Assembly: GCA_016302545.1 (NCBI GenBank)
Contig: JAEDNK010000036.1
Location: 1 to 14,660 of the forward strand
DNA length: 14,660 bases
DNA from: Bacillota bacterium
GTDB taxonomy: Bacteria; Bacillota; Clostridia; Peptostreptococcales; Anaerovoracaceae
Reading direction: 5' to 3'
Shown here: in pieces, positions 6,993 to 14,211 of the stretch
How the letters are laid out: every line of letters begins with the position of its first letter
Numbering within the stretch: position 1 is the stretch's first letter
Translations under genes and position numbers: made by a program
The notes under the pieces: model-generated
Told to the model about the DNA's origin: nothing
Seen by the model: the letters and a program-made list of their open reading frames with translations, nothing else
Databases searched by the model: none

Positions 6993-7027
6993 TTTTTTTG
7001 ATTATTTGTCGAAAAATGACAAAAAAA
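6993..7027. repeat. TTTTTTTG / CAAAAAAA inverted repeat abutting the flgB promoter
   Basis: TTTTTTTG (6993-7000) and CAAAAAAA (7020-7027) are exact complements 19 bases apart, and the second arm ends one base before the -35 box. Inside, TTTGTC (7005-7010) pairs with GACAAA (7018-7023) around a 7-base loop. The stem is AT-rich and has no following T-tract in either direction, so an operator or A-tract (UP element) role is likelier than termination. Confidence 0.4.
7006..7013 (+). promoter_or_regulatory. Candidate Spo0A box (TTGTCGAA) upstream of the flgB promoter
   Basis: TTGTCGAA contains the exact TGTCGAA core of the established Spo0A box. It lies 15 bases upstream of the -35 element. The surrounding sequence, GTCGAAAA-A/C-TG followed within a few bases by CAAAAAA, recurs at 5071-5091 upstream of the other rightward promoter. 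Whether Spo0A is present in this genome cannot be seen here. Confidence 0.45.
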
Positions 7028-7028
7028 G

Positions 7029-7057
7029 TTGACGATTATAGATAAAAGTAGTATACT
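7029..7057 (+). promoter_or_regulatory. Sigma-A promoter of the flgB-fliE-fliF operon
   Basis: TTGACG (7029-7034), a 17-base spacer and TATACT (7052-7057) are each one base from the sigma-A consensus with optimal spacing, and A-tracts lie immediately upstream. Transcription would start near 7064, about 22 bases before the flgB ATG. It is the best promoter in the window and matches the sigma-A-driven fla/che promoter arrangement known in Bacillus. Confidence 0.8.
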
Positions 7058-7086
7058 GAAGAGTGAATAAAAATGGAGGAACAGGT

Positions 7087-7464
7087 ATGAATCGCATTTT
7101 TGGAAACAGCATAATGCTTTCGGAAAAATCCTTGGATTATCTCTGGTATAAGCAGTCAGTAACGCTGACAAACATAGCAAATAACGAAACCCCGGGTTAC
7201 AAGGCTAAGTATGTAACCTTTGAGGATGTATACAGAAACAGGCTGCTTGCGGCTTCGGGAAACAGCAGAGACGTCCGCAATGCAATCGACCGCTCTAAAT
7301 GGACCGTTAAAGAATCGGAAACCGCCTCCACCCGCGCGGACGGAAACAACGTGGTAGCAGATACGGAGCAGGCGGAACTTGCAAGAACCGCTCTCCAGTA
7401 TCAGTACGTAATTCAGTCTCTTAACAGCGACATTACCAGACTGTCTACGGTCATCAAAGGATAG
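7087..7464 (+). CDS. flgB: FlgB, flagellar proximal rod protein
   Basis: Forms, with FliE, FlgC and FlgF, the proximal part of the rod that crosses the cell wall; secreted by the flagellar type III system without a cleaved signal peptide. The 125 residues show the N-terminal rod/hook motif (SVTLTNIANNETPGYKAK, the conserved ANxxTPGY) and the FlgB tail RADGNNVVADTEQAELARTALQYQ with a terminal heptad helix ending STVIKG. The ATG at 7087 is chosen over an in-frame GTG at 7063 because GGAGGA (7075-7080) precedes it. First gene of the operon; fliE follows after 21 bases, with no flgC between. Confidence 0.95.
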   Translation: MNRIFGNSIMLSEKSLDYLWYKQSVTLTNIANNETPGYKAKYVTFEDVYRNRLLAASGNSRDVRNAIDRSKWTVKESETASTRADGNNVVADTEQAELARTALQYQYVIQSLNSDITRLSTVIKG

Positions 7465-7485
7465 AGAGATTAAAGGAGAAAGACC

Positions 7486-7800
7486 ATGAAAAGTGATTTT
7501 ATAGTACCTATTCAGCCCATGACCTTCGGGAAGGAAAGCTCCATCGGAGGAAGCGGCAGAACCGGCGAAACCGGAGAAAGCAGCATGTTCAGAAGCATAT
7601 TTGAAAATGCCGTCAATGATGTGAAGACCACTCAGGCAGACCTGGAGGACAAGCAGTATCTTCTGGCCACAGGTCAGATAGACGACGCTCACACCGTGCC
7701 TATTGCGGCAGCCCAGGCTCAGCTTTCCATAGACTTGCTGGTTCAGCTGAGAAACAAGGCACTGGATGCTTATAACGAGCTTATGAGAATTTCTTTATAA
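7486..7800 (+). CDS. fliE: FliE, flagellar hook-basal body protein
   Basis: Links the MS ring (FliF) to the rod and is the first rod-type substrate exported. The 104-residue protein has a variable Gly/Ser-rich N-terminus (about 10-30) and the conserved C-terminal part: FENAVNDVKTTQADLEDKQYLLATGQIDDAHTVPIAAAQAQLSIDLLVQLRNKALDAYNELMRISL, with the D-H/A-x-V and RNK-x-x-x-A-Y-x-E-(L/I)-M motifs of the family (quoted parts at about 39-104). The ATG at 7486 follows AAAGGAGAAAG. It sits between flgB and fliF, its usual place except that flgC is missing upstream. Confidence 0.95.
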   Translation: MKSDFIVPIQPMTFGKESSIGGSGRTGETGESSMFRSIFENAVNDVKTTQADLEDKQYLLATGQIDDAHTVPIAAAQAQLSIDLLVQLRNKALDAYNELMRISL

Positions 7801-7846
7801 TAGTGCACAATCATAACAATACATACATATACAAGGAATATTCAAA

Positions 7847-9436
7847 TTGAAGCAGATACAGGAACGAATAAAGGAAGTGCTGGAAAAGCTCAAGGCGTTT
7901 TTCGGCAAATTTTCCAAGCGTACAAGAAAAATAATGATAATAACCGCCGTCGCTGTAATAATCGGGGCTGTTGCCATCGCTGCTGTTCTCAATCACAAGG
8001 ATTACGTGGTTCTCTTTTCGGGAATAACCTCGGAGGAGTCCACAGAGATTTTATCCAAGCTGTCGGAACTGCAGGTAGAGTATAAATACAGCGGAAACGG
8101 CGATATTTTGGTTAAATCGGACGTGGCGGACTCCACAAGAGCCACCCTTGCCTATGAAGGCTACCCTAAGAGCGGGTTTACATACGATGTTTTTATTGAC
8201 AATGTGGGCGGCATGACCACCGACAGCGAAAGCCAGACCTATAAGCTGTACGACCTGCAGAACAGGATCGGAGCCACCGTGAGACTCTTCGAGGGAGTAA
8301 AGGATGCTCGGGTGACAATAGCTTTAGGAAACGAGCAAAAATACGTTCTGGACGACGCAGCCTCCAAGCCGAGTGCCTCCGTAGTGGTAATAACCAAGAC
8401 GGGTTACAGCCTTTCGGAAAAGCAGGCGGAGGGCATACAGAGACTGGTGGCTCACAGCGTTCCAAACATGGAAATGGACAGCGTAAGCGTACTGGATGAG
8501 ACCGGCGTAGAAATCTCCTCAAACGACGGAGCCTCCACCTCCGGAGATGTGGGTGAGGAGATTGCCAAGATAGTGGAAAGTCAGATAACCAAAAAGGTGT
8601 GGAATGTTCTGGAGCCTTTCTACGGTGCGGACAACATAAGAATCAGCACCAATGTAAAGATAAACATGGAAAAGGTAATCCGTGAAACCATAACCTACAC
8701 CACGCCGGACAAGATCGACCAAAACGACAAAGACGGAATCGTATCAAGCGAAAAAATAGATACCGAGGCATCGGGACTTGGTCAGACCGCCGGAGGTGTG
8801 GTAGGCACCGAGGAAAACAGCGACATACCGCAGTATGTAGCCGGAGCCATTAACAGCGACGACGGCTATTACAGCAATATAATAGACAGAGAATATCTGG
8901 TAAATCAGGTGAAAGAGCAGGGAGAGCTTGCGTCGGGAGCCGTAGAGGATAAAACCGTATCCGTATCCCTCAATCAGGGAGCACAGGACGTTCTCGATGA
9001 AACGAGGCTTCGCGAGCTTATAGGAAATGCGGCAGGTATTGCGGCAGCAGACCGCGGAGAAAAGATTTCCATAGTCACTGCTCCGTTTTACAGCGAAGAT
9101 ACGGGAGATGAAGGTCCGACTTCCATTCTGGAATCCAAGTACTTCCCGATTTTAGTCGCAGCCTGCGCAGTATTGCTGATTCTGCTCATACTGATACTGG
9201 TTCTCAGAAGAAGAGCTAAGAAAAAAGCTATGGCGGAGGAAGACACAGACGAAGAATTTACTTTTATCAGCGATGAAATGCTTCATAATGATAAACAGGA
9301 AATCCTCAACATGAAAAACGAAAGAAGCAGAACTCTTCGAGAAAACGTCCGTGAGTTTGCAGAAGCCAACCCTGAAATTGCCGCTCATATGATAAAAGAC
9401 TGGCTCCACGGAGGTGAGGAAAGTGGCAAAGAGTAA
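7847..9436 (+). CDS. fliF: FliF, flagellar MS-ring protein
   Basis: Inner-membrane ring on which the flagellum is built; its cytoplasmic tail holds FliG. The 529-residue protein has a first membrane segment at about 29-48 (IMIITAVAVIIGAVAIAAVL), a large extracytoplasmic ring-building region with YLVNQVKEQG and conserved TLAYEGYPKSGF segments, a second membrane segment at about 432-454 followed by RRRAKKK, and a C-terminal tail whose last ~45 residues (RTLRENVREFAEANPEIAAHMIKDWL) match the FliG-binding helix pair. The start is TTG at 7847, supported by AAGGAA (7833-7838) eight bases upstream and by the typical basic amphipathic N-terminus. Its 3' end overlaps fliG by 14 bases. Confidence 0.97.
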   Translation: MKQIQERIKEVLEKLKAFFGKFSKRTRKIMIITAVAVIIGAVAIAAVLNHKDYVVLFSGITSEESTEILSKLSELQVEYKYSGNGDILVKSDVADSTRATLAYEGYPKSGFTYDVFIDNVGGMTTDSESQTYKLYDLQNRIGATVRLFEGVKDARVTIALGNEQKYVLDDAASKPSASVVVITKTGYSLSEKQAEGIQRLVAHSVPNMEMDSVSVLDETGVEISSNDGASTSGDVGEEIAKIVESQITKKVWNVLEPFYGADNIRISTNVKINMEKVIRETITYTTPDKIDQNDKDGIVSSEKIDTEASGLGQTAGGVVGTEENSDIPQYVAGAINSDDGYYSNIIDREYLVNQVKEQGELASGAVEDKTVSVSLNQGAQDVLDETRLRELIGNAAGIAAADRGEKISIVTAPFYSEDTGDEGPTSILESKYFPILVAACAVLLILLILILVLRRRAKKKAMAEEDTDEEFTFISDEMLHNDKQEILNMKNERSRTLRENVREFAEANPEIAAHMIKDWLHGGEESGKE

Positions 9437-10433
9437 GACAGTCGGAATGGAGCAGAAGGCCGCCGCAGTTGTCGTAGCTCTGGGGACGGAAAAGGCGTCC
9501 AAGATTTATAAATATCTAAGTACCGATGAAGTGGAAACCCTCACCCTGGAGGTAGCCAAGCTGGGACACCTTCAGGCGGAGGAAACAGAACAGATACTGG
9601 ATGATTTCTACAAGAACTGCCTCACTCAGAAGGTAGTCACCGACGGAGGCGTGGAATATGCCAGAGCCGTACTTGAAAAAGCCTACGGCGAAGATATGGC
9701 AGACGAGCTTCTCCGCAAAATGTCCAGATTTCTTAAGAACCGTACCTTTGATTTTTTATCTAAGGTTGATACGAAGAATCTGTTTAACATCCTTCAGAAT
9801 GAACGGGCGCAGACAATCGCCATCGTCCTTTCCCACTTGGAATCGGACAAGGCGGCGGATCTGCTGGCAGAGCTTCCCGATCAGAAGAGAATTCAGGTTG
9901 TCAGAAGCATAGCCAAGATGGACGGAGCTTCTCCTGAGGCCATAAAGGTTGTGGAAGCACAGATACGAAATCGCTTTGATAATATTCTTACCTCAGATAA
10001 CGTTCGCATAGGCGGAATCGATTATGTTGCCGACGTGATGAATCACATGGACAGAAGCAACGAAAAATTCATTTTCGACGAAATCGGAAAGAGAGACGCG
10101 GAACTGGCAGAGGACATCAGGAAGAGGATGTTCGTATTCGAGGATATTCTCGGCATGGACAACCGTTCCATACAGCGCTTTATCAGGGACTGCGATACCA
10201 GAGATCTGGTGTACGCCCTCAAAGGCGCCAACGAGGAAATCCGTGCATGCTTCTTCTCCAACATGTCTCAGCGTATGGCGGAGTCCGTTCAGTCCGATTT
10301 GGAGATTACAAACAACGTAAGACTGCGTGACGTAGAAGAGGCACAGAGCCGCATCGTAGGTATAATCAGAAGACTGGACGAAGCAGGCGAAATTATTATC
10401 GGCAAAGGCGGAAAGGATGAAATCGTTGTATGA
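9423..10433 (+). CDS. fliG: FliG, flagellar motor switch protein
   Basis: Rotor protein that binds FliF, transmits torque from the stator and couples to FliM. From the GTG at 9423 it has 336 residues, the usual length; this start is chosen over GTG 9414 because GGAGGTGAGG (9410-9419) is the ribosome-binding site for 9423. Order: FliF-binding N-domain (about 1-95), middle domain (about 100-190), C-terminal torque domain (about 195-330) with MFVFEDILGMDNRSIQRFIRDCDTRDLVYALKGANEE, which holds the conserved charged Lys/Arg/Asp residues, and the closing DVEEAQSRIVGIIRRLDEAGEI. Odd: the middle-domain EHPQR motif, used in FliM contact, reads ERAQT (127-131). Overlaps fliF by 14 and fliH by 4 bases. 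Confidence 0.97.
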   Translation: MAKSKTVGMEQKAAAVVVALGTEKASKIYKYLSTDEVETLTLEVAKLGHLQAEETEQILDDFYKNCLTQKVVTDGGVEYARAVLEKAYGEDMADELLRKMSRFLKNRTFDFLSKVDTKNLFNILQNERAQTIAIVLSHLESDKAADLLAELPDQKRIQVVRSIAKMDGASPEAIKVVEAQIRNRFDNILTSDNVRIGGIDYVADVMNHMDRSNEKFIFDEIGKRDAELAEDIRKRMFVFEDILGMDNRSIQRFIRDCDTRDLVYALKGANEEIRACFFSNMSQRMAESVQSDLEITNNVRLRDVEEAQSRIVGIIRRLDEAGEIIIGKGGKDEIVV

Positions 10434-11227
10434 TGAAACCGCTCTATGACCCGGAGGAAAAAAACATAAATGATATTCCCGAACCTGAACCTTTTCGGTG
10501 GACCGATTTAGAGGTTGAAAGGGTTGCGCCCGTTTTCGACGCCGCCGAGGATGAAGAAGAAATCCTCGAGGAGCAGCCTAAGGAGACGGAGAAAAAAAAA
10601 TCCCTTGAAGCCGTTCTGGAGGAGCGCATCAAGCAGGTTGAGGAACATCTGGAAAAAACCAGACGCGAATCGGAGATTATACATGAAAACGCCCGCCGCA
10701 AAGGTTACGAGGAAGGCAAAAAAACAGGTTACAGCGTAGGCCTTAAGGAAGGCTTTGAAGAAGGCAAAAACGACGGCTATGCCGAGTATGCCAAAAAAAT
10801 AGATGAACTGGAAGAAAGCTTTTCGGCTTTTATGAAGGAAGCCGAAAAAGCAAAGCAGAAAATGCTTGACGACTATCTGCAGGACCTTAAGGAGATAGCT
10901 CTGGTAATAGGCGAGAAGATAGTCAGAACAAGCCTGAGAACCAACAGCAACGTGGTGGAGAGAATGATACTGGCCTCCACGGAAAAGCTGAAAAAAAGCG
11001 CATGGGCAAAGATTTACATAGCTGACGCTCAGGAGGGAAAGAGCATACAGGCAGACGCCAAGTTTTTAAAAGAGCTCAGCTACCTGTCCGACCACATAAA
11101 GATTGTAGTTATGGACGGAATGGAGCCCGGAACCTGTATTATCGAGCGCCCTGATGAGATTATAGACATAAGCGTGGGAACTCAGCTTGAAAACATCAGA
11201 GAAATTATGAATAATGCCAAGTTGTAA
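10430..11227 (+). CDS. fliH: FliH, flagellar export ATPase regulator/stator
   Basis: Dimeric peripheral-stalk-like partner that holds the export ATPase FliI at the export gate. The 265 residues comprise an acidic disordered N-terminus (about 1-55), a charged coiled coil (about 58-90), a glycine-repeat segment with Gly at 92, 96, 100, 104, 108, 112 and 116 (the GxxxG repeat typical of FliH), a second coiled coil (about 120-150), and a globular C-domain beginning near DLKEIALVIGEKIVRTSL and ending SVGTQLENIREIM. Two tandem ATG codons (10430, 10433) are possible starts; the first overlaps the fliG stop (ATGA arrangement), showing translational coupling. fliI follows after 15 bases. Confidence 0.93.
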   Translation: MMKPLYDPEEKNINDIPEPEPFRWTDLEVERVAPVFDAAEDEEEILEEQPKETEKKKSLEAVLEERIKQVEEHLEKTRRESEIIHENARRKGYEEGKKTGYSVGLKEGFEEGKNDGYAEYAKKIDELEESFSAFMKEAEKAKQKMLDDYLQDLKEIALVIGEKIVRTSLRTNSNVVERMILASTEKLKKSAWAKIYIADAQEGKSIQADAKFLKELSYLSDHIKIVVMDGMEPGTCIIERPDEIIDISVGTQLENIREIMNNAKL

Positions 11228-11242
11228 AGGAGTTTGCACCTG

Positions 11243-12547
11243 ATGATAAAGGAACTGCCGGAGCTTATTGCCAAGAGCCAGACCATTAACTATATAGGAA
11301 AAATAGAAAATGTGACAGGCATGGCGATGGAAGCCTCTGCAAACAACAGCAGAATCGGCGATCTGGTCCTGATTTACAACGAAAAGCAGAAGCGTGAGAT
11401 ACCCGCCGAGGTGGTGGGCTTTCACGGAGATAAGGTGCAGCTCATGGCATACGAAAACCTTAGCGGAATCGGCTCGGGAAGCTTCGTGAGAAACACCGGC
11501 AAACGCCTTAAAGTTCCCGTTGGCGAGTTCCTCAGGGGACGCATTATAGACGCTTTGGGAAAACCCATAGACAATAAGGGAGATATCTCAGCAGAGAAAT
11601 ATTACTTCGTGGAAAACGAAACGGTAAATCCTCTGGACAGACCTCCCATTACAGAGAAGCTGGAATTTGGAATAAAGGCCATAGACGGGCTTAACACCAT
11701 AGGAAAGGGTCAGCGTATCGGAATATTTGCGGGGAGCGGCGTAGGAAAGAGTACCCTGATGGGTATGATTGCCCGTAACGTTACCGCCGATATCAACGTC
11801 ATCGCACTGGTAGGAGAGCGAGGCAGAGAAGTTCTGGAATTCGCAGAAAGGGATTTAGGTCCCGAGGGCATGAAGCGCTCCGTGCTGGTTGTCGCCACGT
11901 CGGATCAGCCTGCAATGCTTCGTATGAAATGCCCCATGGTGGCTACCACCATTGCGGAATACTTCAAAAATCAAGGCTATGACGTGCTTCTGATGATGGA
12001 CTCCCTCACCCGGTTTGCCATGGCCCACCGTGAAATAGGCCTTGCCACGGGAGAGCCTCCCGTAGCCAGAGGCTATACGCCTTCCATTTATGCCGAGTTT
12101 CCCAAGCTCTTGGAAAGATGCGGAAACTTTGCCACAGGCTCCATTACGGGAGTTTACACCGTGCTGGTTGAAGGCGACGACACCAGCGAGCCAATATCCG
12201 ACATGGTCAGAGGTATTCTGGACGGTCACATAGTCCTTTCCAGAAAGCTTGCAAATTCCAATCATTTTCCGGCCATTGACATAAATTCCAGTATATCCAG
12301 ACTTATGGCAACCATAGCAACACCGGAGCATAAGAAGCTGGCGGGGGACTTAAGAGATCTATACAGCCTTTATACCCAAAACGAGGACCTCATATCCATA
12401 GGAGCCTATAAAGCGGGAACAAACCACAGACTGGACTACGCTATATCAAAAATCGACAGGATAAACGCTTTTCTTAAGCAAAAGATTGAAGAATCCTTTT
12501 CCTTCGACGAAGTAATATCCGGTCTGGAAAGCATATTTGAGGATTAG
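11243..12547 (+). CDS. fliI: FliI, flagellum-specific export ATPase
   Basis: Hexameric F1-beta-like ATPase that helps unload chaperones and feed rod, hook and filament proteins to the export gate. From the ATG at 11243 it has 434 residues, the family's usual size; this start is chosen because AAAGGAG (11226-11232) is ten bases upstream, whereas a TTG at 11234 would be too close. N-terminal beta-barrel domain (about 15-85), then LRGRIIDALGKPID and the ATPase core: Walker A AGSGVGKST (163-171, K169), VALVGERGREV, Walker B VLLMMDSLTRFA (248-259), and EPPVARGYTPSIYAEFPKLLERCG, the flagellar/type III ATPase signature. C-terminal helical domain to the end. Catalytic residues intact. Confidence 0.98.
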   Translation: MIKELPELIAKSQTINYIGKIENVTGMAMEASANNSRIGDLVLIYNEKQKREIPAEVVGFHGDKVQLMAYENLSGIGSGSFVRNTGKRLKVPVGEFLRGRIIDALGKPIDNKGDISAEKYYFVENETVNPLDRPPITEKLEFGIKAIDGLNTIGKGQRIGIFAGSGVGKSTLMGMIARNVTADINVIALVGERGREVLEFAERDLGPEGMKRSVLVVATSDQPAMLRMKCPMVATTIAEYFKNQGYDVLLMMDSLTRFAMAHREIGLATGEPPVARGYTPSIYAEFPKLLERCGNFATGSITGVYTVLVEGDDTSEPISDMVRGILDGHIVLSRKLANSNHFPAIDINSSISRLMATIATPEHKKLAGDLRDLYSLYTQNEDLISIGAYKAGTNHRLDYAISKIDRINAFLKQKIEESFSFDEVISGLESIFED

Positions 12548-12557
12548 GTGAGTTAAA

Positions 12558-13022
12558 TTGAAGAAGTTTAAATTTTCACTGGAAACCGTACTGAATTACA
12601 AGGAGCAGAACGAAAACAATCTGCGCGCCGAGCATGCTGCCGCACTGCAGCAGGTAATCCGGCAGGAGGAAGTAATCGAAGAGCTCAGACAGAAGGCCCG
12701 GCAGACCAGAGAAGAAATCAATGAAAAAAGATCCGGCGGCTTCAACGTCTTGCAGATGCAGACCTTTGAAAGGTATCTCAATTACCTTAAAGGGGAGATA
12801 AAAAAAGAGCTCCGGACTCTTGATATTCTTAAAAGAAAGGAAGAGGAAAGGCGGGCCGCCCTCATTGAAGCCAGAACGGAGACTAAATCCATCGGCAAAT
12901 TGAAGGAAAAGAGGCTTTCCGAATACAAAAAACTGGAGGCCAAGCAGGAAGAGCTGAATATCGAGGAATTTATCAGCCGCAAGGAAAGCCTTGCAGGCAG
13001 TACAGGCAGCACCCACGGATAG
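12558..13022 (+). CDS. fliJ: FliJ, flagellar export chaperone/ATPase stalk protein
   Basis: Small coiled-coil protein that inserts in the FliI hexamer like the gamma subunit of F1 and activates the export gate. The 154 residues are almost entirely charged heptad-like helix (Lys/Glu/Arg/Gln/Leu-rich) with the family's opening KKFKFSLETVLNYKEQ at 2-17 and a C-terminal EEFISRKES segment. It starts with TTG at 12558 after AGGTGAG (12546-12552), which overlaps the end of fliI; the N-terminal family match confirms this start. Position right after fliI fixes the assignment despite low sequence conservation. The ylxF/motE-like gene often found next in Bacillota is absent; fliK follows after 61 bases. 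Confidence 0.9.
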   Translation: MKKFKFSLETVLNYKEQNENNLRAEHAAALQQVIRQEEVIEELRQKARQTREEINEKRSGGFNVLQMQTFERYLNYLKGEIKKELRTLDILKRKEEERRAALIEARTETKSIGKLKEKRLSEYKKLEAKQEELNIEEFISRKESLAGSTGSTHG

Positions 13023-13028
13023 GATAGT

Positions 13029-13059
13029 AAGGACCCTTTAAGGGCTTGCTATATATAAT
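13029..13059 (+). promoter_or_regulatory. Small hairpin and TATAAT sequence between fliJ and fliK
   Basis: AAG (13029-13031), a two-base bulge and CCC (13034-13036) can pair with GGGCTT (13042-13047) around a 5-base loop. Just after it TATAAT (13054-13059) equals the sigma-A -10 consensus but the sequence 17 bases upstream (GGACCC) is no -35 box. It is either a weak internal promoter, an RNA-processing/attenuation site, or chance. The gap is otherwise only the fliK ribosome-binding site (AAAGGAGG-like). Confidence 0.2.
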
Positions 13060-13083
13060 CTTAAAGGAAAGGAGGAAAAACCT

Positions 13084-14211
13084 ATGGAGCAATTAATCAT
13101 GCAGACCCAGCAGTCCGCAGATTTAAAACCGAAGCTTTCGGTAAAGAAGTCTAAGCAGAGCAAGGAAAAGAAGACCGATTTCGGCGAGGCATTGCAGCAG
13201 CAGGCAGCAGCCCCAAGCAGCCTTAAGACCGAGGCAGTCCGGACATCTTCGGCAGAAGCCAATGTGGAAGGTCTTGCGGGAATTCAGGCAAAGGATATCA
13301 TCGGTATGATGAGCCTGCAGAGATGGATAAACACTCAGGCAGCAGGCGTCATGCAGACAGGCCTCACACAGACTGGTCTCGTGCAGGAACAGACTTCACA
13401 GACAGAGGCTTTAGGCTTCTTTGGGACGGCTGTGCAGGAAGGTCTCTTAGCAAAGTCGGGAATTACATTACAGAGCAGCCTTTCGGCATCTGAAGGACAG
13501 AATGTTCAGCTTGACGGAGCTGAGCTTATGGGACTTGATACCTCAGAGAATGTTTCGGCAGAAGGTGCCGCACTTCAGGAGGCTTCGGAAAACAGTGCAA
13601 ATGCAAATCTCATGAAAGAGCTTTCCACGGGGGAAGAAAACACCGATTCTGCGGCAGCAGTTAAAAACGATGAAAAGAACGTCCCTTCAGACGCCCTTTC
13701 TGTAAAACCGCAGAGCCATCAGACCACAGTGGTTAAAGCCGAAGCCGCAGAAAGAGCCGGACAGACGGGAGAGATGAAGTCGGAATATGCCGACATGCTC
13801 AAGGACATGATTGCCAAGCAGATTATAAACGGCAACAAGGAACTTGAGATTAAGCTGACACCTCGCTCACTGGGAGATTTAACCGTAAAGGTTTCTTACC
13901 ATGACGGTGCGGCGGCTGTTTCTATCATCTGCTCGGACAAGAAGGCGCTGCAGGCCATGTCTCAGAAGGCAGGGGAGCTTGGACTGATTCTTGAAAACAA
14001 TCTGGGAAGCAGAACCGAGGTCATCGTAGAAACCCGTCAGGATCAGCAGGGCAGGCTTTATGAGGACGGCAGAGGACAGCAGTCCTATAACGGGCAGCAG
14101 TCTTCCGAACAGCAGCATTCCGACAAAAAACAGAATGAAACAGAAACAATTGATTTCCTGCAGCAGCTGAGGCTGGGAATCAGAAAGGAGAGTGAGTACA
14201 TATGGCAGTAG
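13084..14211 (+). CDS. fliK: FliK, flagellar hook-length control protein
   Basis: Secreted ruler that measures hook length and then switches the export gate, through FlhB, from hook to filament substrates. The 375 residues have a long low-complexity Gln/Ala/Ser/Thr-rich N-terminal part (about 1-230), typical of FliK, with a small QTGLTQTGLVQ repeat near 95-105, and a conserved C-terminal switch domain (about 235-325) containing KELEIKLTPRSLGDLTVKVSYHDGA, AVSIICSDKKALQAM and the LGLIL end. A Gln/Ser-rich tail follows. The ATG at 13084 has a strong GGAGG site upstream. It overlaps flgD by 10 bases. Confidence 0.92.
   Translation: MEQLIMQTQQSADLKPKLSVKKSKQSKEKKTDFGEALQQQAAAPSSLKTEAVRTSSAEANVEGLAGIQAKDIIGMMSLQRWINTQAAGVMQTGLTQTGLVQEQTSQTEALGFFGTAVQEGLLAKSGITLQSSLSASEGQNVQLDGAELMGLDTSENVSAEGAALQEASENSANANLMKELSTGEENTDSAAAVKNDEKNVPSDALSVKPQSHQTTVVKAEAAERAGQTGEMKSEYADMLKDMIAKQIINGNKELEIKLTPRSLGDLTVKVSYHDGAAAVSIICSDKKALQAMSQKAGELGLILENNLGSRTEVIVETRQDQQGRLYEDGRGQQSYNGQQSSEQQHSDKKQNETETIDFLQQLRLGIRKESEYIWQ

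Noticed and set aside
6993..7027. Intrinsic terminator after the FlhB-like gene
   Set aside because: The dyad is almost purely A/T, and the stem is followed by A residues rather than T on the plus strand, so it does not fit an intrinsic terminator; read-through into flgB is possible.
7156..7692. A 178-codon minus-strand frame opposite flgB and fliE
   Set aside because: Both plus-strand genes are conserved with family motifs and ribosome-binding sites; the antisense frame has no recognisable domain or start signal.
7801..7846. The gap between fliE and fliF as a place for a hidden gene or terminator
   Set aside because: Only 46 bases, with the fliF ribosome-binding site and no inverted repeat or open frame of note.
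11855..12331. A 158-codon minus-strand frame inside fliI
   Set aside because: It lies opposite the most conserved part of the FliI ATPase core; open antisense frames are common there because of codon bias.
13054..13059. TATAAT before fliK as a real promoter
   Set aside because: The -10 match is perfect but nothing like a -35 box is at 15-19 bases upstream, and fliK is within a tightly packed operon. Kept only as a low-confidence site.
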